DNA of 64,000 bases from Metaphire vulgaris (Eukaryota; Annelida; Clitellata; Crassiclitellata; Megascolecidae). Of this stretch, positions 11,537-22,267 are shown piece after piece. The notes under the pieces are model-generated. The model did not search any database and had not been told where the DNA came from. It saw nothing but the letters and a program-made list of their open reading frames with translations. Within the stretch, counting starts at the first letter, position 1. Each line of letters opens with the position of its first letter. Position numbers and translations under genes: made by a program. The stretch is taken from contig CM030837.1 in the NCBI GenBank assembly GCA_018105865.1, positions 11,166,725-11,230,724 on the forward strand, in the 5' to 3' direction.

Positions 11537-11960
11537 CAGGGGTGTAAAGACTTATTGGGCGGCGGGCCAAATGACATGTCTCCCATGTCCTCGTGGGCCA
11601 AATGGAAAAATGCTTGTCAATCAGTGGCATAGCCAAAGGGGAGTTGGGAGGAGGGTTTAACCCCCTTAGACGGCGACAAATTAAAAAAAAGTGTTCCCAT
11701 GCACTTTTTATTTTTGGAGGCGATTTTGATGGTCAAACCCCTGGCTACCGACAACCTTTTTATTGCTTGTCAATGCATTTGAAAGGAAAAAAGTAAAGAC
11801 GTGGATGACATTGTTTTGCTTGTCGGCACATTTTAAAGGGAAAAAAGTGGAGATTACCTTTTTTCTTCGTCAAGATTTTTTGGGAGTCGGTCGTGACCAA
11901 AACAAGAACCCCCTTCCGGAAATCCTGGCTACACCACTGTTGTCAATATTATATTCCAAA
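11537..11960. mobile_element. hAT MITE fragment with nested MITE
   Basis: The left end CAGGGGTGTAAAGAC with a GGCGGGCC subterminal motif marks a hAT-type MITE. A second MITE (11622-11939) has inserted 85 bp inside it. No right terminus is visible before the TTAA element that begins at 11985, so the outer element is probably truncated. Confidence 0.5.
11622..11939. mobile_element. hAT MITE with perfect 8-bp target duplication
   Basis: The left end CAGTGGCATAGCC pairs with the right end CAGTGGTGTAGCC (minus strand). The 8-bp target duplication TTGTCAAT is perfect (11614-11621 and 11940-11947). The interior contains two imperfect copies of a roughly 60-bp unit, each with TTGCTTGTC...AAAGG(A)AAAAAAGT. 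Non-coding, 318 bp. It sits inside the older MITE at 11537. Confidence 0.85.
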
Positions 11961-11984
11961 ATCTGAACTATCTAAAAATCTTAA

Positions 11985-13005
11985 CCCTTTAAAAGGGGAA
12001 TTAAATTTTACAAGCCGTCACCAATCTGGAGAATTAATTTTGGGTAAAAGCGTTCGTATGAAAATGTGAACATATACGTTTTAAATTTACTATATTTCAG
12101 GCTAAATAGAAGCTAGAGAAATGAGGTTTGCACCGTTGTTTTGCATTTTTCTTAGTTCTTTCTAACGATCCGTGCCAAAAAAGAAATTTTTGGAGTAACG
12201 TCCACTCTACAGCTAAAAATATGACCCATCCTCAAATTTTGTTCAAAGCTAAATATCAAAAAGTTTTCAGCAGTAACCCCCCTTATGTGAGCGGCAAAGT
12301 TGTAGGCAGGTGTAATTGGAACAGAATAGTTCAAAAGTTTGAAGATCGGACCCAATTTGGGGTAGTTATGATGTTTCAAACCCTAGAACTCATTGCTCGG
12401 AGAAATGAACATTTTTTGAAAATTTTTCATTCAGAAAAACCGAACATTTTAGTATATTTCAGGCGATATAGAAGCTAAAAAGATGAGGTTTGCACCATTG
12501 TTTAGCATTTTTTTTGTTCTTTCTAACGATCCGTGCCAAAAAAGAAATGTTGGGGGTAGGGTCCACCCCACAGTGGAAAAATAGGACCCTCCCCAACATT
12601 TTATTCTAATTTTGTTCAAAGCTCAATATAAAAAAATTTCAGCGGTGACCCCCCTTTTGTGAGCAGCAAAGTTGTAGGCGGGTGTAATTGGAACAGAATA
12701 GCTAAAAAATTTTGAAGATTGGACCCAGTTTGGGGTAGTTATGATTTTTCAAACCCTAGAAGTGGCACTTTTTCAAAGCCAAAAGCCAGGCCTCGGTCGA
12801 ATAAGACCTATTTTCCTTGTTTATAGTGGCAAAAGTAACTAAAAGCGAGCTGCCATCTACCGAATGGATAATAACTAAATCGAATTATTGCATTGGAACG
12901 TTTTAAAACAGCGATCACCGTTGAAGACCAGATGCTGAAGTTGTGCGCCGTTTTAAAACGGCGAACCCCGTTGGCAAACAACTGACGTGTGCTGTTTGCT
13001 GCTGG
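11985..13005 (+). mobile_element. TTAA-flanked element, family A (two internal units)
   Basis: Begins after TTAA (11981-11984) with CCCTTTAAAAGGGGAATT. It holds two copies of a roughly 350-bp internal unit, each opening with TTTCAGGC(G/T)A and containing GAGGTTTGCACC and CCGTGCCAAAAAAGAAAT (about 12100 and 12460). It ends in a tail with ACGTTTTAAAAC and GGCGAACCCCGTTGG. The right border near 13005 is not marked by TTAA. Four more copies of the family occur in this window. TTAA targets and CCC ends recall piggyBac MITEs, but no transposase is present to prove it. Confidence 0.65.
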
Positions 13006-13073
13006 GATGGAACAGTGCTGGAGAGAAGCAATGCAAGGATGGGAATAAAAAGTTGTCCCCGCGTCACTCTCTA

Positions 13074-14210
13074 CTGCAAAGCTGGGAGTGCCGTAGAGTA
13101 GAAAAAGAGGTGCTATAAAAGTTCCTTATTACATTTAATTTAATTCTTGTCTTAAAATATACACTTTAATTATTGTATGTCTTCCATATTTTAGAGCTGT
13201 CGCATCAACAAGCACCTCACAGCAGCAGTGTTGTATAGTATTTGAAATACAAGTATTTGAAATACATATTTGAACTACCATTGATGTTTTTTGTATTTTG
13301 TATTTAAAGCATTTTATAGTCGCTGAGAAAGTATTTTGTATTTCAAATACATTTCAGAAGTATTTTGTGTATTTGAAATACAATTTACAGTCAAAATACT
13401 TTTCTGTACTTTATTAAAAGTAAGCAACTGCCAACTAGTCACACGGTCACATCATTAATTAAATTTAACCGGACTTACTTCCTTATTTCAAAAATAAATC
13501 TTTCATTATTATATATTCTGTGCTTTCACTGAATTAATGGAATTCACAAAATGGTGTCGCGCGTGGTGAAGTCAGCAAAGTTTCGGCAATGCCGGTTATT
13601 CTAGATGGCACACACTTTGCTATAAAAGACCCAAGATGGGGACAAAGTTGTGACTACTTGTTGTGACTAAGTTGTAATGCGCTTGCTAACATTAACTGAT
13701 AAGGCACAATATAAATAGCTAATTAAATTAAATTAAATTACTTGTCTAAAGTGTATACCAGTGAATTTTATGTTGATGTTGACAACTGACTTTAACTGAG
13801 TAGGCCCAATTAATTGTCATAGCCAATTTAACCAAGGTATTTAATCTGACTGTAATAGCTGTCATAGTAGAAACAGAAATGTTTCATTCTGTTATTTCTG
13901 CTGTTACCTTTACTGCAGTGTTGACAGTTGGGTGTAGACACTAGACAGGCACTGTTTTTGTTGCAATGTTATTACACTTACCTTATTACACTTATTAAAG
14001 CACTTGGAATTAGAGACTATTAAGCCCTTTACACAGACTATTAAGCCCTTTACACTGCTGTCGATTGTCATGGGGCCGTGAAAGTATTTTGTATTTGAAA
14101 TACATTTCTGAAAATGTATTTTGTATTTGAAATACTTTTTACTTTTTAAAAGTATTTTATACAACACTGCACAGTAGTACAGCCCAGAAAAGGCATAGAA
14201 CAATCACAAT
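13074..14210 (+). repeat. Left arm of a large imperfect inverted repeat
   Basis: Bases 13074-13225 plus 14170-14210 match, in inverted orientation, 15378-15735. Shared blocks include GGGAGTGCCGTAGAGTAGAA, ATTACATTTAATTTAATTCT, TGTCTTCCATATTTTAGA, CGCATCAACAAGCACCTC and CCAGAAAAGG. The arm is interrupted by the hAT element at 13226-14169, and the right arm by a 155-bp LINE fragment. Confidence 0.75.
13226..14169. mobile_element. hAT non-autonomous element with GTATTTGAAATAC arrays
   Basis: Left end CAGTGTTGTATAGTATTTG; right end (minus) CAGTGTTGTATAAAATACTT. The 8-bp target duplication is CACAGCAG (13218-13225) / CACAGTAG (14170-14177), seven of eight matching. Both subterminal regions carry repeated GTATTTGAAATAC-type palindromes (13240-13400 and 14085-14160). 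The interior encodes nothing recognisable. The 944-bp size and the ends fit a hAT MITE. Confidence 0.85.
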
Positions 14211-14449
14211 TCACAATCGGAACCTAATGAATATTCATAACCTAAATGTGAAGGAAGCCATTTTGGTTCAACCATAATATAGAATAAGGCATATTGCGAA
14301 TCTAAATTTAGAATCGGCCCTAAATTAGGTCACATGCACTGCTCATGCGTATGCAAATGTGGACATTAGATAGTCGATTGCACGCAAGCAGTATTGTTTG
14401 AAGTGCTAAAATCGATATAAAGTTTATTTAGTTCCTTAAAAATTTTAGT

Positions 14450-14690
14450 ATGCCCATCAAACACTGTTGTTATGGAACATGTGCAAATGACAGTAGGAAA
14501 GCTGAAATTTGTTTGGAAGGCGTTCGTTTTATACAGTTCCCCGATCCGTCGACTGAAAGAGCAAAAGCAGAGGTGGGTTGTAGCATGTTGCCGAGAGAAC
14601 TTTACTATCGGGAGCATTACCAGATGGACATACATTTGCAACAAGCACTTCTTAGATCCAACAGGGGAGGGTGGGGTCAAGAGAAGTTGA
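14450..14690 (+). pseudogene. THAP-type zinc finger fragment, frameshifted
   Basis: THAP domains are C2CH zinc-binding DNA-recognition modules found in host proteins and in P-element-type transposases. The frame starts MPIKHCCYGTCANDSR, with the N-terminal cysteines, and reaches VRFIQFPDPSTERAK. Continuing in the next frame is QRWVVACCRENF, then TYICNKHF, which supplies the C-x2-H pair. A single extra base near 14558-14562 separates the two parts. THAP domains are about 90 residues long and this one is complete except for the shift. After about residue 80 the reading ends. It lies between the inverted-repeat arms 13.07-15.74 kb, so it may be part of a transposon; a THAP host exon is the alternative. 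Confidence 0.75.
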
Positions 14691-14889
14691 TGTCAACAAT
14701 TTAACTTTTTACAAATAATAAATAATAACCTTGTTTTTGGGACCTGTCATTGATCTTGGGGGTGGGGTGGGGTTCAAAAGTTTTTGACGTTATTATAGGG
14801 GGGGGTAACTGAAAGTTGACAGTTGTTGACAAGGGAGGGGGTCAAAAATTGTCCAAAAATTGTTGACATAATTAATGGACAGCCCCACA

Positions 14890-15115
14890 TTAAGAGGATG
14901 AAAAAAACCGCATAACCACATTATACTTAGCGCTATATTGGACATTACCTCTGCACAAGTTCATCCTTTTTCCGGTCGTTAACAATGCTCTGCACTCGAG
15001 CCAACGTTTTAATTCAAATACTGTATTGCATGTAATATCACTATGGCGAAGTTTTGCTCCTGGAACGTCTAATTCTGACAACTTTATTTCGAAAAACGCG
15101 CTTGCTTGACGCCAT
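14890..15115 (-). pseudogene. SAP-like motif fragment
   Basis: On the minus strand an ATG near 15113 opens MASSKRVFRNKVVRIRR. After a frame change this continues as VPGAKLRHSDI and FELKRWLECRALLTTGKRMNL. The ELKRWLxCRxLxTxGKRxxL pattern resembles a SAP DNA-binding helix-turn-helix and is typical of N-termini of some invertebrate transposon-associated proteins. It converges with the THAP fragment within the inverted repeat. No downstream domain could be read. Confidence 0.45.
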
Positions 15116-15252
15116 GTTCGCTAATGTTCGCTACCTCTTCGCTGTCCACATTTGCATAAACAGCTGAGCGCAGCTTGACCTATTTATTTTAATTAGATAC
15201 ATGATGTCACGGAATGTCTTACGCGATAAGCCTTATTATAGAGAATTTTACT

Positions 15253-15365
15253 ACTTGGCATATCTGTATTAATTCTTTTGTTGCTACTTCCCCAAGCCTA
15301 TGACATTTAAGCATCTAACTTCCCCAAGCCTATGACATTTAAGCATCTATGCCGATATTTCGGTA
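15253..15365 (-). repeat. Inverted copy of LINE segment 16090-16168
   Basis: On the minus strand this matches the LINE at 16.1 kb (GGCTTGGGGAAGTAGCAACA, AATACAGATATGCCAAG). A 32-bp segment containing ATGCTTAAATGTCATAGG is tandemly doubled. The match ends exactly where the direct copy at 15487 begins in the intact LINE. Confidence 0.75.
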
Positions 15366-15377
15366 TGCCAAAACTAT

Positions 15378-15735
15378 GCCGATATTTGTGATTGGTCGAT
15401 ACCTTTTCTGGACTGTACTACTGCGAGGTGCTTGTTGATGCGATAGTTCTAAAATATGGAAGACATAGATTTTGAATACGATAATTAAATTTATAAAATT
15501 GGAGAATTAATTATATCTTTAGAAAAAGCAAATGCAAGAAGAAAATACTAACAGAAGATGCCAGGAGGAGATAAAGAGAATAGTGAAAGGGAAACAAGCT
15601 TTTTTGGACAGAGGAGAACTGGTAAGATGAGTGCTAAGCATATTTTGTATTTTTACGATAAGAATTAAATTAAATGTAATAAGGGTCTTTTATAGCGCCT
15701 CTTTTTCTACTCTACGGCACTCCCAAATTTGCAGA
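15378..15735 (-). repeat. Right arm of the large imperfect inverted repeat
   Basis: Inverted counterpart of 13074-14210. It lacks the hAT insertion and so preserves the unoccupied target (CGCAGTAG on the minus strand), but has its own insertion at 15487-15641. About 1.2 kb separates the inner ends of the two arms, holding THAP and SAP-like fragments. Confidence 0.75.
15487..15641 (+). repeat. 155-bp exact duplicate of 16170-16324
   Basis: I see no difference between this segment and 16170-16324 over 155 bp. It interrupts the right inverted-repeat arm, whose left counterpart is uninterrupted here. Perfect identity implies a recent duplication or gene conversion, or an assembly artefact. Confidence 0.85.
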
Positions 15736-16021
15736 CTTTACTTTTTGTTTGGACTAAATGGACTAAAAATAGGTCAAAAAGGCGATTTTCATGTCCTGAA
15801 TGCCTCAATGCCCAAAGGTGAGGCAGGTCGAAAACATGGTTAGTATTTTGGGACTAAAAAAAGCTAAAAATCCTTTTAGGGTTTACGGTTCTAAGTTTAG
15901 GTTTTGGGCTTATGGGTAAATGGGCTAGATTTTGAATTTTAGGGTCATTTTGGACTAAACGGACTACAAACGGCAAACAAACATTTTTGACGTTACAATT
16001 GAGAAGCAAAAACGTAGTAGT

Positions 16022-16772
16022 ATATGAACTATTAAAGGAGGATATAATAGAGACAATTAAAGAACTGAAAACAATAAGGCTGTAGAAATTGATGAAATAT
16101 CGGCACAGATGCTTAAATGTCTTAGGCTTGGGGAAGTAGCAACAAAAGAATTAATACAGATATGCCAAGAAATTTATAAAATTGGAGAATTAATTATATC
16201 TTTAGAAAAAGCAAATGCAAGAAGAAAATACTAACAGAAGATGCCAGGAGGAGATAAAGAGAATAGTGAAAGGGAAACAAGCTTTTTTGGACAGAGGAGA
16301 ACTGGTAAGATGAGTGCTAAGCATGGAACTAAAGAAGAGACTGATAAAAAAAGTTGTTGTGGAGTGTAATCCTACATGCCTTGGAAACCTGGACTCTTCA
16401 GAAAAAGGACATACAAAAGCTGGAAGCATTCAAAATGTAGCTATAGAGGAGGATGGAAAAGATCAAGTGGACAGGCAGAAATCAAAAGAAGAGGTATCAC
16501 AGATGGTGGGATAACAAAGATCACTGATTAGCATCAAAAGAAGACAGACAAACTAGACTGGACACATGCTAAGAGGAGAAACATTGCACAGAACATTAAT
16601 GGATAGAAGTACAGTATATCAGGAAGTAAGACAAAAGGCAGATCAAAGTGGATGTTATTGGACTGGATGATGAATACAGATGCACAGCCTCACAAAACCT
16701 ATTCAGAAATCAAAGAAGAGGCAAGGAACAGAGATGAATGGAGCCCTGAACCTGTCTCAGTACAGAGAGCAC
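16022..16772 (+). mobile_element. RTE-like LINE remnant, heavily decayed
   Basis: Translated in several frames, this gives recognisable LINE pieces: VEIDEISAQMLKCL (RT fingers), then ELKKRLIK (thumb), GKDQVDRQKSKEEVSQMVG, and a C-terminal segment with LDWMMNTDAQPHKTYSEIKEEARNRDEW. Most of the palm is missing between 16170 and 16300. The copy ends in GATGATGATG (16762-16772). It abuts, tail to tail, the LINE on the minus strand. Many frame changes, no coding potential. Confidence 0.7.
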
Positions 16773-16797
16773 GATGATGATGCTGATTGTTGGATTC

Positions 16798-19190
16798 ATC
16801 ATCGTCATCACACTCCATAGTCCATAAGGACCGTCAGAGCCAACGGTGTAAAAGTGCTCGCCCATGGCCCTTTCCTTTCTTTGGCCATGCATATTGCATT
16901 TTGGGTGGTTTCAAGTCCAGTCCATTCAAGAATGTCATCGATCCATCTTCTCTTTGGTCTTCCTCTTTTTCTCATACCATTTGATCTGCCCATCATCACT
17001 GTCTTTATTATTCTGTCATCCATCATTCTGCAGACATGTCCAAATATCAATAATTATTTTCTGTCTGTGATCTTCTTGACAACAGTCTTTGTTCGTCCCA
17101 GGTCTTTGCGAATAGTATCATTTTTGATCATATCTTTATAACTTATTTTCAGCATTTTTCTATAACATTTCATTTCAAATGCGTTCAGTTTTAATCTGTC
17201 TTGTTTCTTCATGGTCCATGTCTCACATGCATACAGTAGGGTAGATATCACGCATGTGTCCATAATTCGCAATTTAATGTCTGTGCAAATGTTTTTACTT
17301 TTCCAGATCATGTTCAAATTGGCAAAAGTACTGCTTGCAATTCCAATCCGTCTTCTTATCTCCTTGCTGCAGTCATTATCTTCGGTTATTAGACTTCCTA
17401 AGTAAATAAAGTGATCAACAGATTCCAACTTTTCACCATCAACATGTATTTGAACTCTTTTGTTGTTTCCATCACCATCACTTTTGTTTTGCTTCTGTTA
17501 ATAAGTAATCCATATTCTTTGCTGGTTTGGTGTACCTCTGTGAGTTGCTTCTGCAAGTCTTCCTCACTCTCAGCCATTAGATCAATGTCGTCAGCAAATC
17601 TTAGGTCTTTGATTTGCTGCCTCTGAATCATTACACCTCCTTGTGTTTTGGCCTCCATTTTTTCCATAATGATTTCTAAGATGGCGATGAATAACAAAGG
17701 TGAAATCGGGTCTTCTTGTCGACTGCTAATGGTTGCCTTCACCCATTCACTCAGTCCTTGTTTTGTTTTTTACCGCCATTTCTGACATATCATATAAACT
17801 TCTTATGGTTCTAATAAGTTTTTCTGGTGTTCCTAAACATGCCAGTGACCCTTCAGAATTAATAGTTAAGTAGTAGAGTCTGTCTACCTATTGTATTGAA
17901 AGTATGGAGGGACATTTCCAAACAAAATTATTTTAATGTGATACACAGACTGATGCCTCATGCAAAAGATTTTACTACATTGAGGCAGATCCTGTATAAA
18001 ATCCTTTGGGGAAGGATAGTATGCATGCTAAAACTGTGGATGGGTCCTTTGTTAATAGACCTGAAATTGCCAATGTATTTTTGCTCAGTGATTACTTTTG
18101 TCTGCCTGGTCACAGGCAATAACAGTAAAGTTTGTGCAGTTTATTTGTTCATTATTAGGTTTATTTTATTATTATTTTATAGATGCTGAATAAAGATGAT
18201 TATAATAAGTTTTTCGGGTGTTTCCTAAACATGCCTTCATGCATGCGAAATCGAATCAAATGCCTTTTTAAAATCGATGAAGCAATGATACAGACTCTTT
18301 GATTTGCCTAACATTTCTTCAGCTATCAATCTAATGGTTAGTATCTGTTGGATTGTACTACGATCTTTCCTGAAACCTCCCTGTTCTTCGCTCAAATTCT
18401 CATCGATTGCACCTCTTAACCTCTCCTGTATGATATTTAACATTATTTTGCACAGGTGGGGATGAGGGCTATTGTTCTATAATTTTCACATTTTGTTAAG
18501 TCTCCTTTTTTTGGTAATGCTATTAAGATGGATTTGCACCATTCTCTTGGCCATTTTCGGTTTCCCAAATTGTGCTGCAGATTTTCCAAACTTCTTCAAC
18601 TATCTAGGGTCCACCTGCTTTTATCAGTTCTGCTGGAATTCCATCAATGCCACAACTTTTGTTATTTCTTAGTCTTTTTATTGCTCTTTCTACTTCAGCC
18701 TTCAAGATTCCATCTTTATTATCACATTCTGATGGTCTGCCATCTCTTGACTTCAAGTCATCCAAGATGTTGCTTCCATACTCGTTGGTGTCTGTGTAGA
18801 GTTCTCTGATGTATTCAACCCATCTTTTGGATATTTGATCTTCTTCTGTAAGCAATTTCCCTGCTTTGTCTTTTATGTTTCTTGGCAATGGTTTGAAATC
18901 TCCTTTAAGTTTCTTAATTAGCTTGAATGCTTCTCTTGTTCTGTTGCTTCCAATTGTTTTATCTATTGTATCACATTGCTCCTCTATCCATTTTCTTTTG
19001 TCTGATCTTGCACTCTTCTTTACAGCCTTACACATTATTTTATACTCGTCCGTAATTTCTACTCCAGGCCTCTTTCTGAGTATTTTTCTTTCTTCCCACA
19101 GTTTTAATGTTTCACTACTTATCCATGGCTTCTTCGTCCTTTTTGTTTCTTCCTTCCTTTTGTTGATTGTTGGATTATGTAATAATAAAT
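16798..19190 (-). mobile_element. RTE-like LINE, RT to C-terminus, interrupted
   Basis: Minus strand, 5' to 3'. The linker and RT fingers are at 19203-18604 (TKKPWISSETLKLWEERK; RNNKSCGIDGIPAELIKAG). Next are FRKDRSTIQQ and FIDFKKAFDS (18443-18237). After a 359-bp insertion the palm continues with DPISPLLFIAILEIIMEKM and the catalytic RFADDIDLMAESE (17742-17398). The thumb follows with FIYLGSLITEDNDCSKEI and LYACETWTMKKQDRLKLNAF (17428-17054), then GRPKRRWIDDILEWTG (16900s). A CATCATCGTCATCA repeat marks the tail at 16798. The endonuclease is missing and several frameshifts break the frame. The FADD catalytic residues are intact, but the element cannot produce a full protein. Confidence 0.8.
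17844..18202. mobile_element. Unidentified 359-bp insertion inside the LINE
   Basis: Flanked by near-identical 32-33 bp direct repeats (17812-17843 and 18203-18235; shared TAATAAGTTTTTC and CCTAAACATGCC) that belong to the interrupted LINE. The insert has a 97-codon open frame without known motifs and ends in TTATTATTATTTTATAG-like AT-rich sequence. It could be a retroposon with long target duplications or the product of an unequal repair event. Confidence 0.55.
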
Positions 19191-19199
19191 AAAATTGCA

Positions 19200-20135
19200 T
19201 CAAAACTTTTTAGTTTCCAAATCTATTGTAATAAAGTTCTATGAAAACATAAATAGCTGTAATAAAATGTGAAACCTTCAAATGAAATTGCATCAAATAG
19301 CATTAGTTGTGATTAAACAAACATAATATGGATGGAGATGAGAAATTGAAAATAAGGTAAGTCTAGAAAATTTGAAGAGCGTTTAAAGTAGGGCTTTGAG
19401 TGAGAACAATTTGGTGTTTTTAAAGATGATTTGAGAATTGGGCTATCGATAGGCTAGAAGAGAACAAGGTGATATTTGGCTAAGAAGCAATTTAAATTGC
19501 TATATTTCTCTAGCTATACAACTTCTACATTGAGTGTTACAACATAATGATTGAGCCACGCAGTCTGTAGAAATAGAACTTTAATAGGCTACAGCATCAG
19601 TGATGGTCAGACATTTATGATACTGTTTCATTACAGGTCAGTGTGTAACACCGTGCTACATCTCACTTTCTTGAAATTCTAACTTAATTTACGTAATACT
19701 CCAACAGTCTGGATTAAACTACAATAATGCATCACACAAGATTTGATTTTGACCAAATTTGCTCAGAATTTTAGGCTTTTTGTTTCAGTTGTCTGATTCT
19801 TGCTAACATTACTGTAACTATGAAAATGTCCAGATCTTTGGAGACTATTTCAGTACTCAGCAAACTGATATGCAAATCTTGTTATGACTCCTTCATGTCT
19901 TAACCGCAGAATCAAAATCCTAGTCTTCCAACTTCACCAAGACGTGTTGCATCATCATCATTCATTATTCTGGTGCTCAGCAACATTCCTAGCAAGTAAT
20001 GCATCCAACAATTCTTTCATACATTTGCAAAATGCTGCTTAAACTCCACATGTGGTGAATCTATAGCCTGGAGTCACCCACTTCAAGTCTGGATGGTTCC
20101 TTGACAATTAATCGACCATATATGAATACCGTGTC
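19200..20135. other. Intronic DNA, nothing recognised
   Basis: About 0.9 kb of AT-rich sequence without an open frame of note. I looked for further MED24 exons on the minus strand and saw none. Confidence 0.4.
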
Positions 20136-20139
20136 ATTT

Positions 20140-21945
20140 GATTCTTGCAAAGAAATACAAAACAACTACAGTGCCAACAGAATTCAGGAAATGTATAAAG
20201 GAATCAAAAAACTAAGTGACGACTATAACATGAAAGGAGCAATAATAAAAGATAAAAACGGGAGAATCTTAACAAATAACATGGAAATAACAGACAGATG
20301 GAGAGAGTATTACAAAGAACTATATACACACCAAAATGAGACAGACTCAACAGTGCTCCAAGAAATACCAAGCACGAATATTCAGGAGACTTCATCCAAC
20401 ATCTTGAAAGAGGAAGTACAACAAGCAGTGAAAGAACTCAAGCGAAATAAAGCCCCTGGCATTGATAATATAACAACTGAACTAGTGAAAGCAGGAGGAG
20501 AAACACTTACAGACACCCTGTATGAACTAATTAATAAGATCTACTACAACGAGACAGTGCCAGATGACTGGACAAAAGGAATTATCATACCAATATACAA
20601 AGGAAAAGGAGACAAAGAATTATGCGATAACTATAGAGGAATAACTCTGCTCAGCATACCAGGAAAAGTCTTCACAAAGATTATACAAAAAAGAATCAGT
20701 AGTTATATAGAAAAGATAACGGGAGAAGAACAAGCAGGATTCAGACCTGGAAGAAGTACCATAGACCAACTCTTTACCTTAAGACAACTGATAGAAAAAT
20801 ACACAGAGGCAAATAAAACTGTATACATCAATTTCATCGACTACAAACAGGCTTTTGACTCAGTATGGCACGAAGGCTTATGGCAGGCTATGAGAAACAT
20901 TGGTATAGAAGAGAAACTAATAAATCTAATACAAGCAATATACAAGAAAATGGAAAGTGCAGTAAAAGTTGATAAAGACCTATCAGAATGGTTTAAAACA
21001 GAAGTCGGGAAAAGACAGGGATGCGTGCTATCTCCATCTCTCTTTATAATAATTCTAGAAGTAATCTTTAAAATAGCAACTGAGAATCTAAACATTGGAG
21101 TGAATTGTAGTGGAGAAAATATATCAAACCTTAAATTTGCAGACGATGTAAGCTTACTAGCGGAGAGTGCTAGAGGTTTAGAAAGGCTTACAGACCAAGT
21201 AAATCAAACAAGCAGAAGATTTGGACTCGGATTAATCCAGCAAAACTAAAGTCATGGCAGTCAACAAAAAAAGAGAGAAAATGATACACATATCAGTAGA
21301 AGGAAATAACATCGAACAAGTAAAGAATTTCACATATGTGGGAGGAGAAATATCAAGCGATGGAAGACATGAACAAGATATTAAAAAGAGAACAGCAAAA
21401 GGATTACAGACAATGGGAAGACTTAGACATATTTGGAATGCTAAAGAAATAAAGATCAACACAAAAATTCAAATATACAACACTATCATTGTTCCACAAA
21501 TGCTTTATGGATCAGAAACGTGGATATTAAAAAGAGCAGATGAAAACAGACTATTGGTGGCAGAAATGAGTTGTTTGAGAAAGATATTGGGAGTAAGTAA
21601 ATTACAAAGAATAAGAAATGAAGACATCAGGAAAAGACTGGGAATGAAAGAGACAATAATAGATAAAATCAGAAGAAGAAGACTTAGATGGTATGGACAT
21701 GTAAATAGAATGAACAGTAACAGACTCCCATATAAAGCACTCTACACATACAAAGAAGGAAAAAGAGGAAGAGGAAGACCCAGGAAAAAGTGGATGGATA
21801 ACATCAAAGAAGACTTTGAAAGATATCAAATGACAATAATAGATGGAATGAGATTAACAACGGAAAAAGATAAATGGAAAAGTTTTGTGTCTAGCTATTG
21901 CCGCTAATGAGCTGGCAGAAAGCAACTATGATGATGATGATGATA
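20140..21945 (+). mobile_element. RTE-like LINE, best-preserved RT in the window
   Basis: A 5'-truncated non-LTR retrotransposon of about 1.8 kb. It begins inside the linker, covers the entire RT and thumb in two long frames (20101-21249 and 21254-21907), and ends in TGATGATGATGATG (21929-21945). The endonuclease is absent, probably lost at integration. Low decay suggests a fairly recent insertion. Confidence 0.85.
20146..21907 (+). pseudogene. Reverse transcriptase of the RTE-like LINE, frameshifted once
   Basis: Would copy LINE RNA at a nicked chromosomal target. In order: the linker IKDKNGRILTNNMEITDRW; fingers KRNKAPGIDNITTELVKAGG; VPDDWTKGIIIPIYKGKGD; NYRGITLLSIPGKVF; EEQAGFRPGRSTIDQLF; FIDYKQAFDSVWHEGLW; GKRQGCVLSPSLFIIILE; and the catalytic KFADDVSLLAES (near 21135-21170). 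The second frame gives FTYVGGEISSDGRHEQDI, LYGSETWILKRADENRLL and LRWYGHVNRMNS, then GRGRPRKKWMDNI. The frames part at 21230-21254, in an A-rich run where one or two small indels have occurred. No other stop lies in either frame. Confidence 0.85.
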
Positions 21946-22267
21946 TGAATACTAAGAATCATTTCTGACTGGGGACATGAAAGGTCAACTCTATTAAAAA
22001 CAAATATCTGTGCCTGAGAACATTACAAAAGCTAACTCTATTACATTATTTGTGAAGAACTGAAAGACTCACTTGTTTAACATCTCCTACACATTACATA
22101 TGTTAAAGCACCCTTGACTTTGGCTTTTGTCATTCCCATTGTGCTATAAAAATTGTCTCCATAATAATAATAAATAAATAAATCTTGAAAATCATGACAA
22201 GTATGAGGCCTGTAACAGTGTAACACCATCTAGCTCAGTTCTATTTGAATCCAGATCAAATAAATAC

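Noticed and set aside
1..22267. Remaining C-terminal MED24 exons
   Set aside because: I searched by eye for minus-strand segments resembling the conserved C-terminal part and found none with splice sites; exons may be short or lie outside, so none is claimed.
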